From Polyangium jinanense (lineage in GTDB: Bacteria > Myxococcota > Polyangia > Polyangiales > Polyangiaceae), in contig NZ_JAGTJJ010000004.1 of the NCBI RefSeq assembly GCF_028435365.1, forward strand, positions 124,001 to 188,000: a stretch of DNA of 64,000 bases, written 5' to 3'. The notes under the pieces were generated by a model that worked only from the letters and a program-made list of their open reading frames with translations, had not been told where the DNA came from and searched no databases. Numbering within the stretch: position 1 is the first letter of the stretch; each line of letters starts with the position of its first letter. Below are positions 18,932 to 29,289 of the stretch, in pieces. The translations under genes were made by a program, and so were the position numbers.

Positions 18932-20313
18932 GCGAAGCGTCGCCGCCCGTCACCCCCCTGCCCCCGGAGCGCAAGACCGCGCGCCGCATCTTCCTCGCCA
19001 CGAGCGCGGTGCTCGTCGTCTCGCTGTGCATCGTCGCGCACGAGGTGATGCTGCCGTTCGTGCTGGCGCTCGTCGTCGCGTACGTGCTGACGCCCGCGGT
19101 GCTGCGCGTCGAGCGCATGCGCGTGCCGCGCTGGGCCGCGATCCTGCTCGTCTATGCGATGACGCTCGGCGCGATCGGCGGGTTCATCGGGATGATCGTC
19201 CCGCGCCTCGTCACGGAGGGGCAGGCGCTCGCGAGCGAGTGGCCGAACCTCACGCGCAAGATGCGGAACGAGTGGCTGCCGGCGATCGACTCGCGGCTCG
19301 TGCGCTGGTCGGGGCAACGCCCCGCGGAGGAAGCCACGCCGGCTCCCACGCCGAACCCGAGCCCGGAGATCGGCGCGGGCGAGCCGAGCAAGCCCGAGGC
19401 ACGTGCAGACGAGCGTCCGCCGCTGCGGATCGTGAAGCGCGACGACGGCTCGTACGATGTCTTCGTGAGTGAAGATCTGCGCCTGCACGAGGTGCAGCAC
19501 GGCACGTGGGAGGTCTTGAACCAGGAGCCGAAGCGCCTGTCGAGCGCGGGCCTCTTGCGCGAAGGGTTCGATAAGGGGCTGCTCTACCTGCGCCAGAACG
19601 CGACCGTCGTGCTGCAGATCGGCCAGCGGATCGCGGGCGCGATCTCGCGCGGGATCTTCAACCTCTTCATGACGTTGATGCTCGCGGGTTACATCATCCT
19701 GACCCACGAGAAGATCCTCGCCTTCTTCCGCGATCTCTGGGACCCGACCTCGCACCACACGTTCGAGCGGTTCATGCGGAGGCTCGATCGAGGCCTGTCC
19801 GGCGTCGTGCGCGGACAGCTCCTCATCTGCCTCGTGAACGGCGTGCTCTCGGCGATCGGCTTCTGGCTCTTCCACCTGAAGTACTGGCCGATCCTCTCGA
19901 TCCTCGCGGCCGTGATGTCGCTCATCCCGATCTTCGGCTCGATCCTGAGCTCGGTGCCGGCCGTGCTCATCGGCCTGACGCAGTCGCCCATGACGGCGGT
20001 CGGCGTGCTCGCGTGGATCGTCGGCATCCACCAGCTCGAAGCGAATTTCCTGAACCCGAAGATCATCGGCGACGCGGCGAAGATCCACCCCGTCCTCGTC
20101 GTCTTCTCGCTTCTCGTGGGCGAACACTTCTTCCAGATCACGGGCGCGCTCTTCGCGGTGCCGTGCATGTCCATCGCCCAGACCATCTTCCTGCACTTCC
20201 GCGAGTCCACGATGGGCCTCACCGATCCCATGTCGACGCACCCGCCCTCCGCGAAGGTGCGTCCGGACGTGAAGGCGACGCCGCCCGAGCCCCAAGCAGG
20301 CGCCGCGGGCTGA
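18928..20313 (+). CDS. AI-2E family (PerM-like) permease
   Basis: 461-residue integral membrane protein. Membrane helices cluster at about 30-95 and 235-425, separated by an extended hydrophilic stretch rich in Pro, Glu and Ala. The C-terminal half has the family pattern, including LIPIFGSILSSVPAVLIGL and NFLNPKIIGDAAKIHPVLVV. Members include the autoinducer-2 exporter TqsA and Na+/H+ antiporters, so the substrate is open. GTG start, coupled to the HIT gene. Confidence 0.88.
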   Translation: MSEASPPVTPLPPERKTARRIFLATSAVLVVSLCIVAHEVMLPFVLALVVAYVLTPAVLRVERMRVPRWAAILLVYAMTLGAIGGFIGMIVPRLVTEGQALASEWPNLTRKMRNEWLPAIDSRLVRWSGQRPAEEATPAPTPNPSPEIGAGEPSKPEARADERPPLRIVKRDDGSYDVFVSEDLRLHEVQHGTWEVLNQEPKRLSSAGLLREGFDKGLLYLRQNATVVLQIGQRIAGAISRGIFNLFMTLMLAGYIILTHEKILAFFRDLWDPTSHHTFERFMRRLDRGLSGVVRGQLLICLVNGVLSAIGFWLFHLKYWPILSILAAVMSLIPIFGSILSSVPAVLIGLTQSPMTAVGVLAWIVGIHQLEANFLNPKIIGDAAKIHPVLVVFSLLVGEHFFQITGALFAVPCMSIAQTIFLHFRESTMGLTDPMSTHPPSAKVRPDVKATPPEPQAGAAG

Positions 20314-20371
20314 CGAAGTCGGGAGGGCCCGCGCTACTGTTTCCCGTGGCACGTGGTATGAAGCGCTCGCC

Positions 20372-21367
20372 TTGAAGACGTCCGACAAGCCGAAGAGCAA
20401 CACCCAGGAGAAACCGAAGACCGCGGACAAGCCGAAGGCCGCGGCGAAGCCGGCGAGCGCGAAGGACGCACGCGAAGCGCTCATCGCGTCCGCGCGCGAC
20501 AAGCAGGCCGCGCAGCCGGATCCGCTCCAGATGCTCGAGCCGAAGAAACTCGCGGTCCGGATCGGCATCCCGCTCGCGATCGTCTGGATCATCGCGCTCT
20601 TCATCTCGGGCTGGATCTCGAAGGTCGTGGCGCTCGTCGTGACGATCGCGGTCGCGGGGCTCGTCGTCTGGGTGGTCCGGTACGCGAAGCGCTCGCGCGC
20701 CGTGGCGAACCTCGTGCGCGGCGCGGACACGCCCGAGGCGCGCAAAGAAGCGATCGAGAAACTCGAGAGCGAGTTCGGCAAGGACGACCCCGCGGCCGTG
20801 TTCGCGCGCGCGCAGCTCGAGTTGCAGGAGGATCCCAAGAAGGCGCTCGCCACGCTGGAGAGCATCAAGCTCGACCGCGTGATGCCGCCCGTCGCGGACG
20901 AGGCGCGGGCGCAGCGCGCGATGATCCACCTCGTGCTCGGTGAGACCGAGGCGGCCAAGGGCCTCGTCGACAAGATCGATCTCAGCCGGCACAAGGACGC
21001 GAAGAGCCGGGCGACGATCGCGGCGATCGTGGGTGAGGCGTGGGCGCGCGGCGGTCAGGCGAAGAAGGCCGTGGAGCTGCTCGACACGCTCGATCCGAAC
21101 GACGCGACGTTCGCCGACATCAAGCCGCAGCTCCTGCGCTCGCGCGCGTTCGCCTACGCGTGGACGAACGATACGAAGCGGATGAAGCAGATCCTGCGGC
21201 AGCTCTCGGCGATCAACCCGCAGTACCTCGCGTCGTTCATCACGAAGAAGAAGATCCCCGGCGGCGTGTCGCCGAAGGGCGTGCACCCGCTCCTCGAGAA
21301 AGAGGCCTTCGAGATGATCTCGAAGAGCGGCATGATCCCGCGCAAGATGGAGTACCGCAGGTCGTAG
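20372..21367 (+). CDS. membrane protein with TPR-like region, unknown
   Basis: 331 residues, not recognised. A Lys/Ala-rich N-terminal 50 residues is followed by two hydrophobic helices (about 60-105, including IVWIIALFISGW and VTIAVAGLVVWVV), then an alpha-helical, TPR-like cytoplasmic part (about 115-300). The start is a non-ATG codon. It ends 6 bp from the convergent receiver gene, leaving no room for a separate terminator. Confidence 0.75.
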   Translation: MKTSDKPKSNTQEKPKTADKPKAAAKPASAKDAREALIASARDKQAAQPDPLQMLEPKKLAVRIGIPLAIVWIIALFISGWISKVVALVVTIAVAGLVVWVVRYAKRSRAVANLVRGADTPEARKEAIEKLESEFGKDDPAAVFARAQLELQEDPKKALATLESIKLDRVMPPVADEARAQRAMIHLVLGETEAAKGLVDKIDLSRHKDAKSRATIAAIVGEAWARGGQAKKAVELLDTLDPNDATFADIKPQLLRSRAFAYAWTNDTKRMKQILRQLSAINPQYLASFITKKKIPGGVSPKGVHPLLEKEAFEMISKSGMIPRKMEYRRS

Positions 21368-21373
21368 CGAGAG

Positions 21374-21772
21374 CTACGGCTTCAGGTAGCGCGCGACCGT
21401 GCTGAGAAGCGTCTCGATGCCGACGGGCTTGCGCAGGTAACCGTTCGCCGCGATCTTCGTGGCCTGCTGCCGCAGGTTCCCGTCGGCCGAGATCACGATG
21501 ACGGGGATGTCGGCGATCCTCGGATCGCTGCGCTGCTCGGCCCGGAAGCCCCAGCCATCCAGGATGGGCATCATCAGGTCGAGCAGGATGAGTTGTGGGC
21601 GCGCTCCCTCGCGAAGCAGGTCGAGAGCCTGCTTGCCATTGCTCGCGCCGCGCACCTCGTACCCCTCTTCCTCGAGGATCTGCGCGATGGTCTCACGGAT
21701 GTCCGGATCGTCCTCGACGATGAGGACGCCGCGGCTCCCCTGCTCGATCGTGCCCATGGTCCCCGCCGGCAA
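21374..21772 (-). CDS. single-domain response regulator
   Basis: CheY-like receiver of 132 residues with no output domain. The acidic pair is in VLIVEDDPD, the phospho-acceptor Asp in LILLDLMMP, the conserved Ser in VIVISAD, and the Lys in LRKPVG. No histidine kinase is nearby, so the partner is unknown. The start may be the second Met (MGTIEQGSRG). Divergent from the second HIT gene. Confidence 0.92.
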   Translation of the reverse strand: MPAGTMGTIEQGSRGVLIVEDDPDIRETIAQILEEEGYEVRGASNGKQALDLLREGARPQLILLDLMMPILDGWGFRAEQRSDPRIADIPVIVISADGNLRQQATKIAANGYLRKPVGIETLLSTVARYLKP

Positions 21773-21887
21773 AGGCGTGCCACTCTACTGACCTGCCCAC
21801 GGCATCGCCAGCCCCCGCCCCGCCGCGCTGGACGAATCTTCGTGCGTAGGCGAACGAGCTCACCAACCTGTAACGCGAGTCTCCGCC

Positions 21888-22313
21888 ATGGCCCAGGCAT
21901 GCACCTTTTGTCGTATTGCGATCGGTGAGCTTCCTGCCCACGTCGTGCTCGACGAACCCGAGGTCTTCGCGTTCCTCGATCGCAGCCCTCTGTTCGTGGG
22001 CCACTGCCTCGTCGTGCCGCGTGCTCACGTGCCGACGCTGCTCGATCTGCCCGAGCCCTCGATCGTGCCGCTCTTCGGCGCCGCGCAGCGCATCGCCCGC
22101 GCGATCGAGCCGGCGCTCTCGGCGGAGGGTTCTTTCGTCGCGATGAACAACAAGATCAGCCAGAGCGTGCCGCACCTGCACGTGCACGTGGTGCCGCGGC
22201 GCAAGAAGGATGGATTGCGGGGGTTCTTCTGGCCTCGCGCGAAGTACGAGAGCGACGACGAGATGGCGCGTGTCGCGGAGGCGCTACGTACGGCGCTGCG
22301 ATCTCCCGCATAA
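21888..22313 (+). CDS. HIT-family protein
   Basis: 141 residues, the common short HIT layout. It has CTFCRIAIGELPAHVV at the N terminus, a middle VFAFLDRSPLFVGHCLVVPRAH, and the triad motif HLHVHVVPR. Likely acts on purine nucleotide conjugates such as dinucleoside polyphosphates. Second HIT gene within 3.5 kb; the two differ in length and are not tandem copies. Start at the ATG before AQACTFC. Confidence 0.92.
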   Translation: MAQACTFCRIAIGELPAHVVLDEPEVFAFLDRSPLFVGHCLVVPRAHVPTLLDLPEPSIVPLFGAAQRIARAIEPALSAEGSFVAMNNKISQSVPHLHVHVVPRRKKDGLRGFFWPRAKYESDDEMARVAEALRTALRSPA

Positions 22314-22320
22314 TGCGCCC

Positions 22321-23745
22321 ATGAGTGACACACCTCCCTCGTCCCGCCCACGCTCGCCCGTGCGCGAGGTGGCGAGGCTCTGGTTCGGCCTCGAAGCGCC
22401 TGTTGGCAGGCGCGCTTACCTGATCACGGGCGTCACGTTGATGGCGCTGAAGTACGGCATCGACGCGCTGCTCGTGTACCTCGCGTCGGGCGTGGTCTTC
22501 TCGCCGCTCGCCTACCTGAACCCGATCTTCACGTTCCGTACGAAGAGCATCCCGGTCACACATCCGTGGCTCTTCGTGGCGATGGGTATCGCGACGCTGC
22601 CGTTCCTGTGGATCGGCGTTTCGATGAGCATCCGCCGCGCGGCGAACGCGGGCCTGTCGCCGTGGGGAGGGCTGACGTTCCTCGTGCCGGGGCTGAACTA
22701 CCTCGCGATGATTGTCCTCGCTGCGATCCCCGAGCGCGGGGACGCGTGGAAGCCGGACCCGACGTCGCCGTATCGCGCGGGCGGGCCGCAGGAGAAGATC
22801 CAGCCGAAGATCGAGGGCACGCTGCGGAGCGCGCTGCTCGGCGTCGCGACTGCGGTCGCGGTGGGGCTCGGGATGGCGGGGCTCAGCGCGTGCACGATGG
22901 AGCTCTACGGTTGGTCGCTCTTCTTCGTGACGCCGTTCGTGATGGGCGCTGTGAGCGCGTTCCTCCTGAACCGCGACGCGCCGCAGCCGCTCCGCCGCGC
23001 GGTCACGGTCGCGTGTTTGTCCGTGGCCCTCACGGGCGCGGCGATGCTCCTGTTCGCGCTGGAGGGGCTCGTGTGCCTCTTGATGGCCACGCCGATCGCA
23101 GGTGTGGTGGCGGTGATCGGCGCGATCCTGGGACGCGCGATCGCGCTGCAGGCGAAGACGCCGCGATCCCACGCGGCAGCGGCGGTGCTGATGCTGCCGG
23201 GGATCGTGAGCGCGGAAGCGGCGGTCGCGAAGCCGGAGCTGCGCGAGGTGAAGACGGTGATCGAGGTGGACGCGCCGCCGGATCGCGTCTGGGAGAACGT
23301 GATCGGCTTCGGCGAGCTCGCGCCGCCCTCGGAGTGGTTCTTCCACACGGGGATCGCGTATCCGGTACGCGCGCGTCTCGAAGGCGAGGGCGTGGGCGCC
23401 GTGCGGTACTGCGAGTTCTCGACGGGTCCGTTCGTCGAGCCGATCACGGTCTGGGACAAACCGAACCGGCTCGCGTTCGACGTGTCGAAGCAGCCGCACG
23501 CGATGAAGGAGTGGAGCCCGTTCCAGTACGTGCACGCGCCGCACCTCGACGGTAGTTTGAGGTCCAAGCATGGACAGTTCCTGCTGACGGAGCTGCCTGG
23601 CGGGCGAACGCGGCTCGAAGGGACGACGTGGTACGAGCTCGAGATGTCACCGAACGTGTACTGGGCGTTCTGGTCGGACAGCGCGATCCACGCGATCCAC
23701 ACGCGCGTGCTCGAGCACGTGAAGAAGCTCAGCGAGAAGAAGTGA
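22321..23745 (+). CDS. DUF805-like membrane protein fused to SRPBCC domain
   Basis: 474 residues. The N-terminal region (about 20-150) resembles DUF805 membrane proteins (VGRRAYLITGVTLMALKYG..., SIRRAANAGLSPWGG). More helices run to about 290. The last 160 residues look like an SRPBCC/polyketide-cyclase fold, starting ELREVKTVIEVDAPPDRVWE and ending with a C-terminal helix. SRPBCC domains bind hydrophobic ligands; the ligand here is unknown. It starts 8 bp after the HIT gene and ends 15 bp from the convergent Rph-like gene. Confidence 0.8.
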   Translation: MSDTPPSSRPRSPVREVARLWFGLEAPVGRRAYLITGVTLMALKYGIDALLVYLASGVVFSPLAYLNPIFTFRTKSIPVTHPWLFVAMGIATLPFLWIGVSMSIRRAANAGLSPWGGLTFLVPGLNYLAMIVLAAIPERGDAWKPDPTSPYRAGGPQEKIQPKIEGTLRSALLGVATAVAVGLGMAGLSACTMELYGWSLFFVTPFVMGAVSAFLLNRDAPQPLRRAVTVACLSVALTGAAMLLFALEGLVCLLMATPIAGVVAVIGAILGRAIALQAKTPRSHAAAAVLMLPGIVSAEAAVAKPELREVKTVIEVDAPPDRVWENVIGFGELAPPSEWFFHTGIAYPVRARLEGEGVGAVRYCEFSTGPFVEPITVWDKPNRLAFDVSKQPHAMKEWSPFQYVHAPHLDGSLRSKHGQFLLTELPGGRTRLEGTTWYELEMSPNVYWAFWSDSAIHAIHTRVLEHVKKLSEKK

Positions 23746-23760
23746 CGCCGCGGGGGCGGG

Positions 23761-26430
23761 CTATGCCTCGACGCCCACCTGCCCCGCCCCTCCATCCACG
23801 GTGATCATCTGCCCCGTCGTGATGCGCGCCGTCGCGCCGGCGACGCCGACCACGGCCGGGATCCCGTACTCACGCGCGACCACCGCGCCGTGCGACATGC
23901 TCCCGCCCATCTCCATCACGAGCCCGCCCGCCGTCAGGAAGAGCGGCGTCCAGCCAGGATCCGTCGACGGCGCGACCAGGATCTCGCCGGGCTCGATCTT
24001 CGCGCCCACGGGATCCAGGACCACGCGCGCCTTGCCTGTGACACGCCCCGCCGAGGCAGGCGTACCTGACAAACCTCCCTCGCTCGACGCGGCGGCGGCG
24101 ATCGTCTCGGGCTCCGTGCCGTCCGAGAGCAGGATACGCGGCACGTGTTTGCGGCCGAGCTCCTGCGTGTTCAGGCGGCGACGTTCGGCCACGAGCGCGC
24201 GGAAATCCGTGCCTCCGGTGACGGCGCGTAGCTCGCGCAGGTCGAGGAAAAACACGTCGTCCTCGGCGGCGAGTTTGCCCTCCTGGGTGAGCAATCGACC
24301 GGCCTGGAGCAAGAGCGAGCGCGCGTGCGCGATGATGCGCACGATGCCGAACTTCGGTGCCTCGCGAACCCCCATGAGCCTGCGCACACGGCTCGCCGCG
24401 AACCGCACGACCTCACCACGCAGGACGCCCTTCGCGCGCGCACGCGACACGAGCTCCTCCGCCTTCCGCTCCGCCTCGCGCGCGCCGCGCTCGAAGGCCA
24501 CGTCCGGCGGGGCCGCGTCCTCGCCGAGCGAGAGGTAATTCGCGACGCTGCCGAGGATGTGCGTCGGATCGTCGCGCCACCGCGGCACGCCGATGTCGAT
24601 CTCCGCCACCCCGCGCGCGCCCCAGCGCGCGAGGAACGCTTGGAGCTCACGTTGAAGCACGGCCGGCAGCGAGCGATCGGCGTAGCGCTTCGCCAGCGCA
24701 AGAGGCGCCTCCTCGCGCAGCGCGCTCCGGGACGCGGGATCAGCGCCCACGCGGCGCGAGAGCGCCCAGAGCTCGAGATCCATCTCCGTCGTTGGGTTGT
24801 TCGGGAGCGACCGCAGGAGCGTGTGGACCTCGGCCTCGTCCAGGTCGTCTCCCAGCAAGCCGCGGAGGACACGCAACGCGACGAAGCCAACCGCAACGCT
24901 CGGCATGTTCAGGAAGATGAAGAAGGGAGCGCGGAGCATGCGCTCGACCGCGTCGAGATAGGCCGACGGAGGCGACCCCTCGGCAACCTCGCCGAGCGCG
25001 ATCGTGGCATCGGCATCAGCCGCGATCTTCGCCGAGACGGCGTCGGGCTTCACGAGCCCCCGCAAGACCATCCGCGGGGCACCGATCGACACGAGAGCAC
25101 GAGCGACGCTCCGCGCAGTCTTCCAGGAAGGCGTGTGCACGAGGCCGAGGCGCTCGTCTTCCAGGAGCGTGCGCACCACGGCGCCCGTACGTGCCTCCAT
25201 CCGTGTCGAGGCGAAGAGGAAGACGCGGCGGCCGAGCGGATTACGAAGGACGCCCGTGATGTCGAGGAACAACCGGTTCGCGCCGATGGCCCAGAAGGGC
25301 GCGCCGTCCAGAGGATCGCCGTCCCAGAGGCCCGTCGCTCTCGCGGCATTGCCCGAGAACGCGCGCCAGAACTGAAGGCCCATCGGCGAGAACGGGCGAA
25401 ACACCCCCTGCGCCACGTTGAAGCTGAAGTAGACGCGCGGGCCTTCCTTGGAGGACCAAGGACCTTCGGGGATCGGGAACAACGTGGTGATCGGGCGCGA
25501 CTGCACGAGGAGGATCTTTCCTTCGGGATCGATCGCCCACTCGATGTCCTGCGGCGCGCCGAAATGCGCCTCGACGCGCGCGCCCATGGCCGCGAGCGCA
25601 CGCGCCTCCGTGTCGGAGATGCAGGCCTCTGCCGAGCCATCGGCGCGCTGTTCGTGACGCGTTCCTCCGCCGGGCAGCGCCTCGATCACGACACGTTTGT
25701 CCCCGAGGCGACGCGTGACGATCTCGCCCGTATCGACGCGCACCTCCAGGTGATCGGGGTTCGTCGCGCCGCTCACGACGGCCTCACCGAGCCCCGGCGC
25801 CGCATCGATCACCGCCTCGTGGCGCCGACCCGTCACAGGGTTCGCCGTGAAGAGCACGCCCGCGGCGCGTGCATGCACGAGGCGCTGCACGACGACCGCG
25901 AGCGAGACCTCGCGCGGATCGATGGACCGATCCGCGCGGTACACGACGGCACGCTCGGTGAAGAGCGACGCCCAGCAACGACGAACGGCATCGAGCAAGG
26001 CATCCTTGCCGAGCACCCCGAGGTACGTGTCCTGCTGCCCGGCGAAGCTCGCATCCGGCAGATCCTCGGCCGTGGCCGACGAGCGCACGGCCACGGCCGC
26101 GCCCCCGAGCTCGACGTCGTACGCGCGGACGCACGCCTCGGCGATCGCATCGGGCACGGTCACGGACGAAAGCGCGGCGCGGATCTCGGCCGCGAGCTCT
26201 GCGAGGCGGTCGCGATCGCTCGGATCCGCCGACGCGAGCGCTTCGAGCTTCGGGCCGATGTTCGCCGCTTCTGCTGCGGCGCGGAACGCGGAGGTCGTCA
26301 GGACGAACCCCGGCGGGACCGGCACCCCGGCGCGGAGCATCTCGCCGAGGTTCGCCGCTTTTCCGCCGGCGATGGGGAGCGAGGATCGATCGAGCGCCGA
26401 GAGCGGGAGCACCGTGCCTTCTGTCGTCAT
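23761..26430 (-). CDS. rifampicin phosphotransferase-like PEP-utilising enzyme
   Basis: 889 residues with three parts. The N-terminal ATP-grasp PEP/pyruvate-binding domain (about 1-310) has GGKAANLGEMLRAGVPVPPG and VRSSATAEDLPDASFAGQQ; a middle domain (about 320-770) follows; the C-terminal swivelling His domain has GGSMSHGAVVAREYGIPAVVG, with the phospho-carrier His near residue 847, about 42 residues from the end. This layout and length match rifampicin phosphotransferases better than PEP synthase, but the antibiotic specificity is not proved. AGGAGG upstream of the ATG at 26430 fixes the start. Coupled by ATGA to the upstream MarR gene. Confidence 0.85.
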   Translation of the reverse strand: MTTEGTVLPLSALDRSSLPIAGGKAANLGEMLRAGVPVPPGFVLTTSAFRAAAEAANIGPKLEALASADPSDRDRLAELAAEIRAALSSVTVPDAIAEACVRAYDVELGGAAVAVRSSATAEDLPDASFAGQQDTYLGVLGKDALLDAVRRCWASLFTERAVVYRADRSIDPREVSLAVVVQRLVHARAAGVLFTANPVTGRRHEAVIDAAPGLGEAVVSGATNPDHLEVRVDTGEIVTRRLGDKRVVIEALPGGGTRHEQRADGSAEACISDTEARALAAMGARVEAHFGAPQDIEWAIDPEGKILLVQSRPITTLFPIPEGPWSSKEGPRVYFSFNVAQGVFRPFSPMGLQFWRAFSGNAARATGLWDGDPLDGAPFWAIGANRLFLDITGVLRNPLGRRVFLFASTRMEARTGAVVRTLLEDERLGLVHTPSWKTARSVARALVSIGAPRMVLRGLVKPDAVSAKIAADADATIALGEVAEGSPPSAYLDAVERMLRAPFFIFLNMPSVAVGFVALRVLRGLLGDDLDEAEVHTLLRSLPNNPTTEMDLELWALSRRVGADPASRSALREEAPLALAKRYADRSLPAVLQRELQAFLARWGARGVAEIDIGVPRWRDDPTHILGSVANYLSLGEDAAPPDVAFERGAREAERKAEELVSRARAKGVLRGEVVRFAASRVRRLMGVREAPKFGIVRIIAHARSLLLQAGRLLTQEGKLAAEDDVFFLDLRELRAVTGGTDFRALVAERRRLNTQELGRKHVPRILLSDGTEPETIAAAASSEGGLSGTPASAGRVTGKARVVLDPVGAKIEPGEILVAPSTDPGWTPLFLTAGGLVMEMGGSMSHGAVVAREYGIPAVVGVAGATARITTGQMITVDGGAGQVGVEA

Positions 26431-26918
26431 CGTCGGACCTCCTTCGTCGTCTTCCTCTTCGCGGCCTCGCCCAGGAGGGTGAAGGCCCGCAGTACGAGCG
26501 CGCGCTCTTCGTCCGAGAGCGCCTCCATCACGTGGATCTGCGCATCCGTGCGTCGATCCAAGAGCTCCGCGACGAGGCGCGCCGCGCGCGGGCTCCTCGT
26601 CACGCGCCGCGCGCGCCGATCCTCGGGATCCTCCTCGCGCAGGAGCAGCTTGCGCCGCACGAGCTGATCGACGAGGCGGCTCGTCGCCGAGGGAGAACGG
26701 CCGATGAGCTCCGCGAGCTCTTTCAACGTGCGCGGCACGCCGTCGTCGAGCAGGAGGAGCACGCCGAGCTGGAGGAGCGTCAGCTCGACCTCGTCGAGCG
26801 AGGCGATCGCCCCGATCAGGAAGTCGCGCGCCGTCGCGATCCGCGTGACGCGGATGCTCTCTCGCAGCGCTCGGCGGTCCTCGGCGTTCATGTGCACGGA
26901 TCGAATGATTGCATCCAT
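26427..26918 (-). CDS. MarR-family transcriptional regulator
   Basis: 163 residues. The winged helix-turn-helix region includes TLKELAELIGRSPSATSRLVDQLVRRKLLLREEDPEDRRARRV, the typical MarR recognition helix and wing. Its stop overlaps the Rph-like start (ATGA), so the two are one unit and the regulator probably controls the enzyme. Only about 16 bases separate the start from the T-tract of the asnS terminator. An alternative start at Met10 lacks a ribosome site. Confidence 0.9.
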   Translation of the reverse strand: MDAIIRSVHMNAEDRRALRESIRVTRIATARDFLIGAIASLDEVELTLLQLGVLLLLDDGVPRTLKELAELIGRSPSATSRLVDQLVRRKLLLREEDPEDRRARRVTRSPRAARLVAELLDRRTDAQIHVMEALSDEERALVLRAFTLLGEAAKRKTTKEVRR

Positions 26919-26921
26919 GCA
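26910..26921. promoter_or_regulatory. possible MarR autoregulatory palindrome
   Basis: TGCAT-CC-ATGCA, a perfect five-base inverted repeat with a two-base spacer, overlapping the first codon of the MarR gene. Position and symmetry fit a self-repression site; function is inferred. Confidence 0.35.
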
Positions 26922-26934
26922 CCTAATTTTCCAG

Positions 26935-26963
26935 AAAAAAGGAGCCCGGATGCGCCGGGCTCC
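26935..26963 (-). terminator. rho-independent terminator of asnS
   Basis: Read on the minus strand: GGAGCCCGG, a five-base loop, CCGGGCTCC, then TTTTTT. A nine-base-pair perfect stem with a T-tract 13 bases after the asnS stop: a textbook terminator. Confidence 0.92.
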
Positions 26964-26975
26964 TTCGTCGTGGCC

Positions 26976-28367
<1,392 letters not shown>

Positions 28368-28426
28368 GGTGCCCTTCCCCAAAGCACCAGACTCCGAGGG
28401 GCGCAAGGGGCTTCCCCGATCGAGGC

Positions 28427-29278
28427 TCAGCCGGTCTCGATCGAGAGGGATGCGTCCCGTGCCCAGTCGCTCCAGGACCCCTCGTACAGAGCGACGTCCT
28501 CGCGGCCGAGGATCGCGAGGGCGAGGAGATCGTGGCAGGCGGTGACGCCGGAGCCGCAGTAACAAACGACGTTCTTCGCATCGAGCGCGCCGAGCGTCCG
28601 GTAGCGCGCGTCGAGCGCATCGCGCGAAAGGAAGGCGCCGCCAGGCGAGACGAGGTTCTCCACGAAAGGCGCATTCCGGGCGCCGGGGACGTGCCCGGCA
28701 CGCGCGTCGATCGGCTCGGAGCGGCCCTCGTACCGCTCGCGAGCCCGCGCATCGAGGACGAGGGCCGCCGGCAAGCCGAGCGCGGCGAGGCGAGCGACGT
28801 CGGCTTTGTCCACGACGGGAGCACCGCCGGGCCGAAGCGCGAGGGGCGGCGTGGGCGTGATGTGGGGCGGGTCGGTGCTGAGCGCGCGGCCGGACGCGAT
28901 CCAGCCACCGAGGCCGCCGTCGAGGACACGACCGCCGGAATGCCCGAAGTAGCGAAGTAGCCACCACATGCGCGCTGCGATCGCGCCGCCGGCGTCGTCG
29001 TAGGCCACGACGATCGAATCCTCGGTGACGCCGAGGCGCGCGAGCAGCGAGGCGAATTTGTCAGGTTCGGGCAGCGGATGACGACCCGGGCCTCGCGCAG
29101 GATCCCCCGCGAGCTCCGCGTCGAGATCGACGAACGACGCGCCGGGGATGTGGCCCGCTGCATACGCATCGACGCCACGCTTGCCCGAGAGATACCAGCG
29201 CACGTCGACCACGCGGACACGCGGATCGGTTGCATGCGCCGCGAGCCAATCCACCGTGACGAGCGGGCCTTCGGACAT
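28427..29278 (-). CDS. sseA: rhodanese-type sulfurtransferase (SseA-like)
   Basis: 283 residues with two rhodanese domains. The N-terminal one (about 1-140) is inactive; the C-terminal one carries the active loop CGSGVTACH, which matches 3-mercaptopyruvate sulfurtransferases (CG[SA]GVT) rather than thiosulfate enzymes. RWYLSGKRGVDAYAAGHIPG and the downstream WSDWARDAS are also typical. It lies 59 bp upstream of asnS on the same strand. Confidence 0.92.
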   Translation of the reverse strand: MSEGPLVTVDWLAAHATDPRVRVVDVRWYLSGKRGVDAYAAGHIPGASFVDLDAELAGDPARGPGRHPLPEPDKFASLLARLGVTEDSIVVAYDDAGGAIAARMWWLLRYFGHSGGRVLDGGLGGWIASGRALSTDPPHITPTPPLALRPGGAPVVDKADVARLAALGLPAALVLDARARERYEGRSEPIDARAGHVPGARNAPFVENLVSPGGAFLSRDALDARYRTLGALDAKNVVCYCGSGVTACHDLLALAILGREDVALYEGSWSDWARDASLSIETG

Positions 29279-29289
29279 CGGCGCTTCTC

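Noticed and set aside
28368..28426. T-box leader upstream of asnS
   Set aside because: The gap to the sulfurtransferase is only 59 bp, too short, and lacks the T-box sequence.
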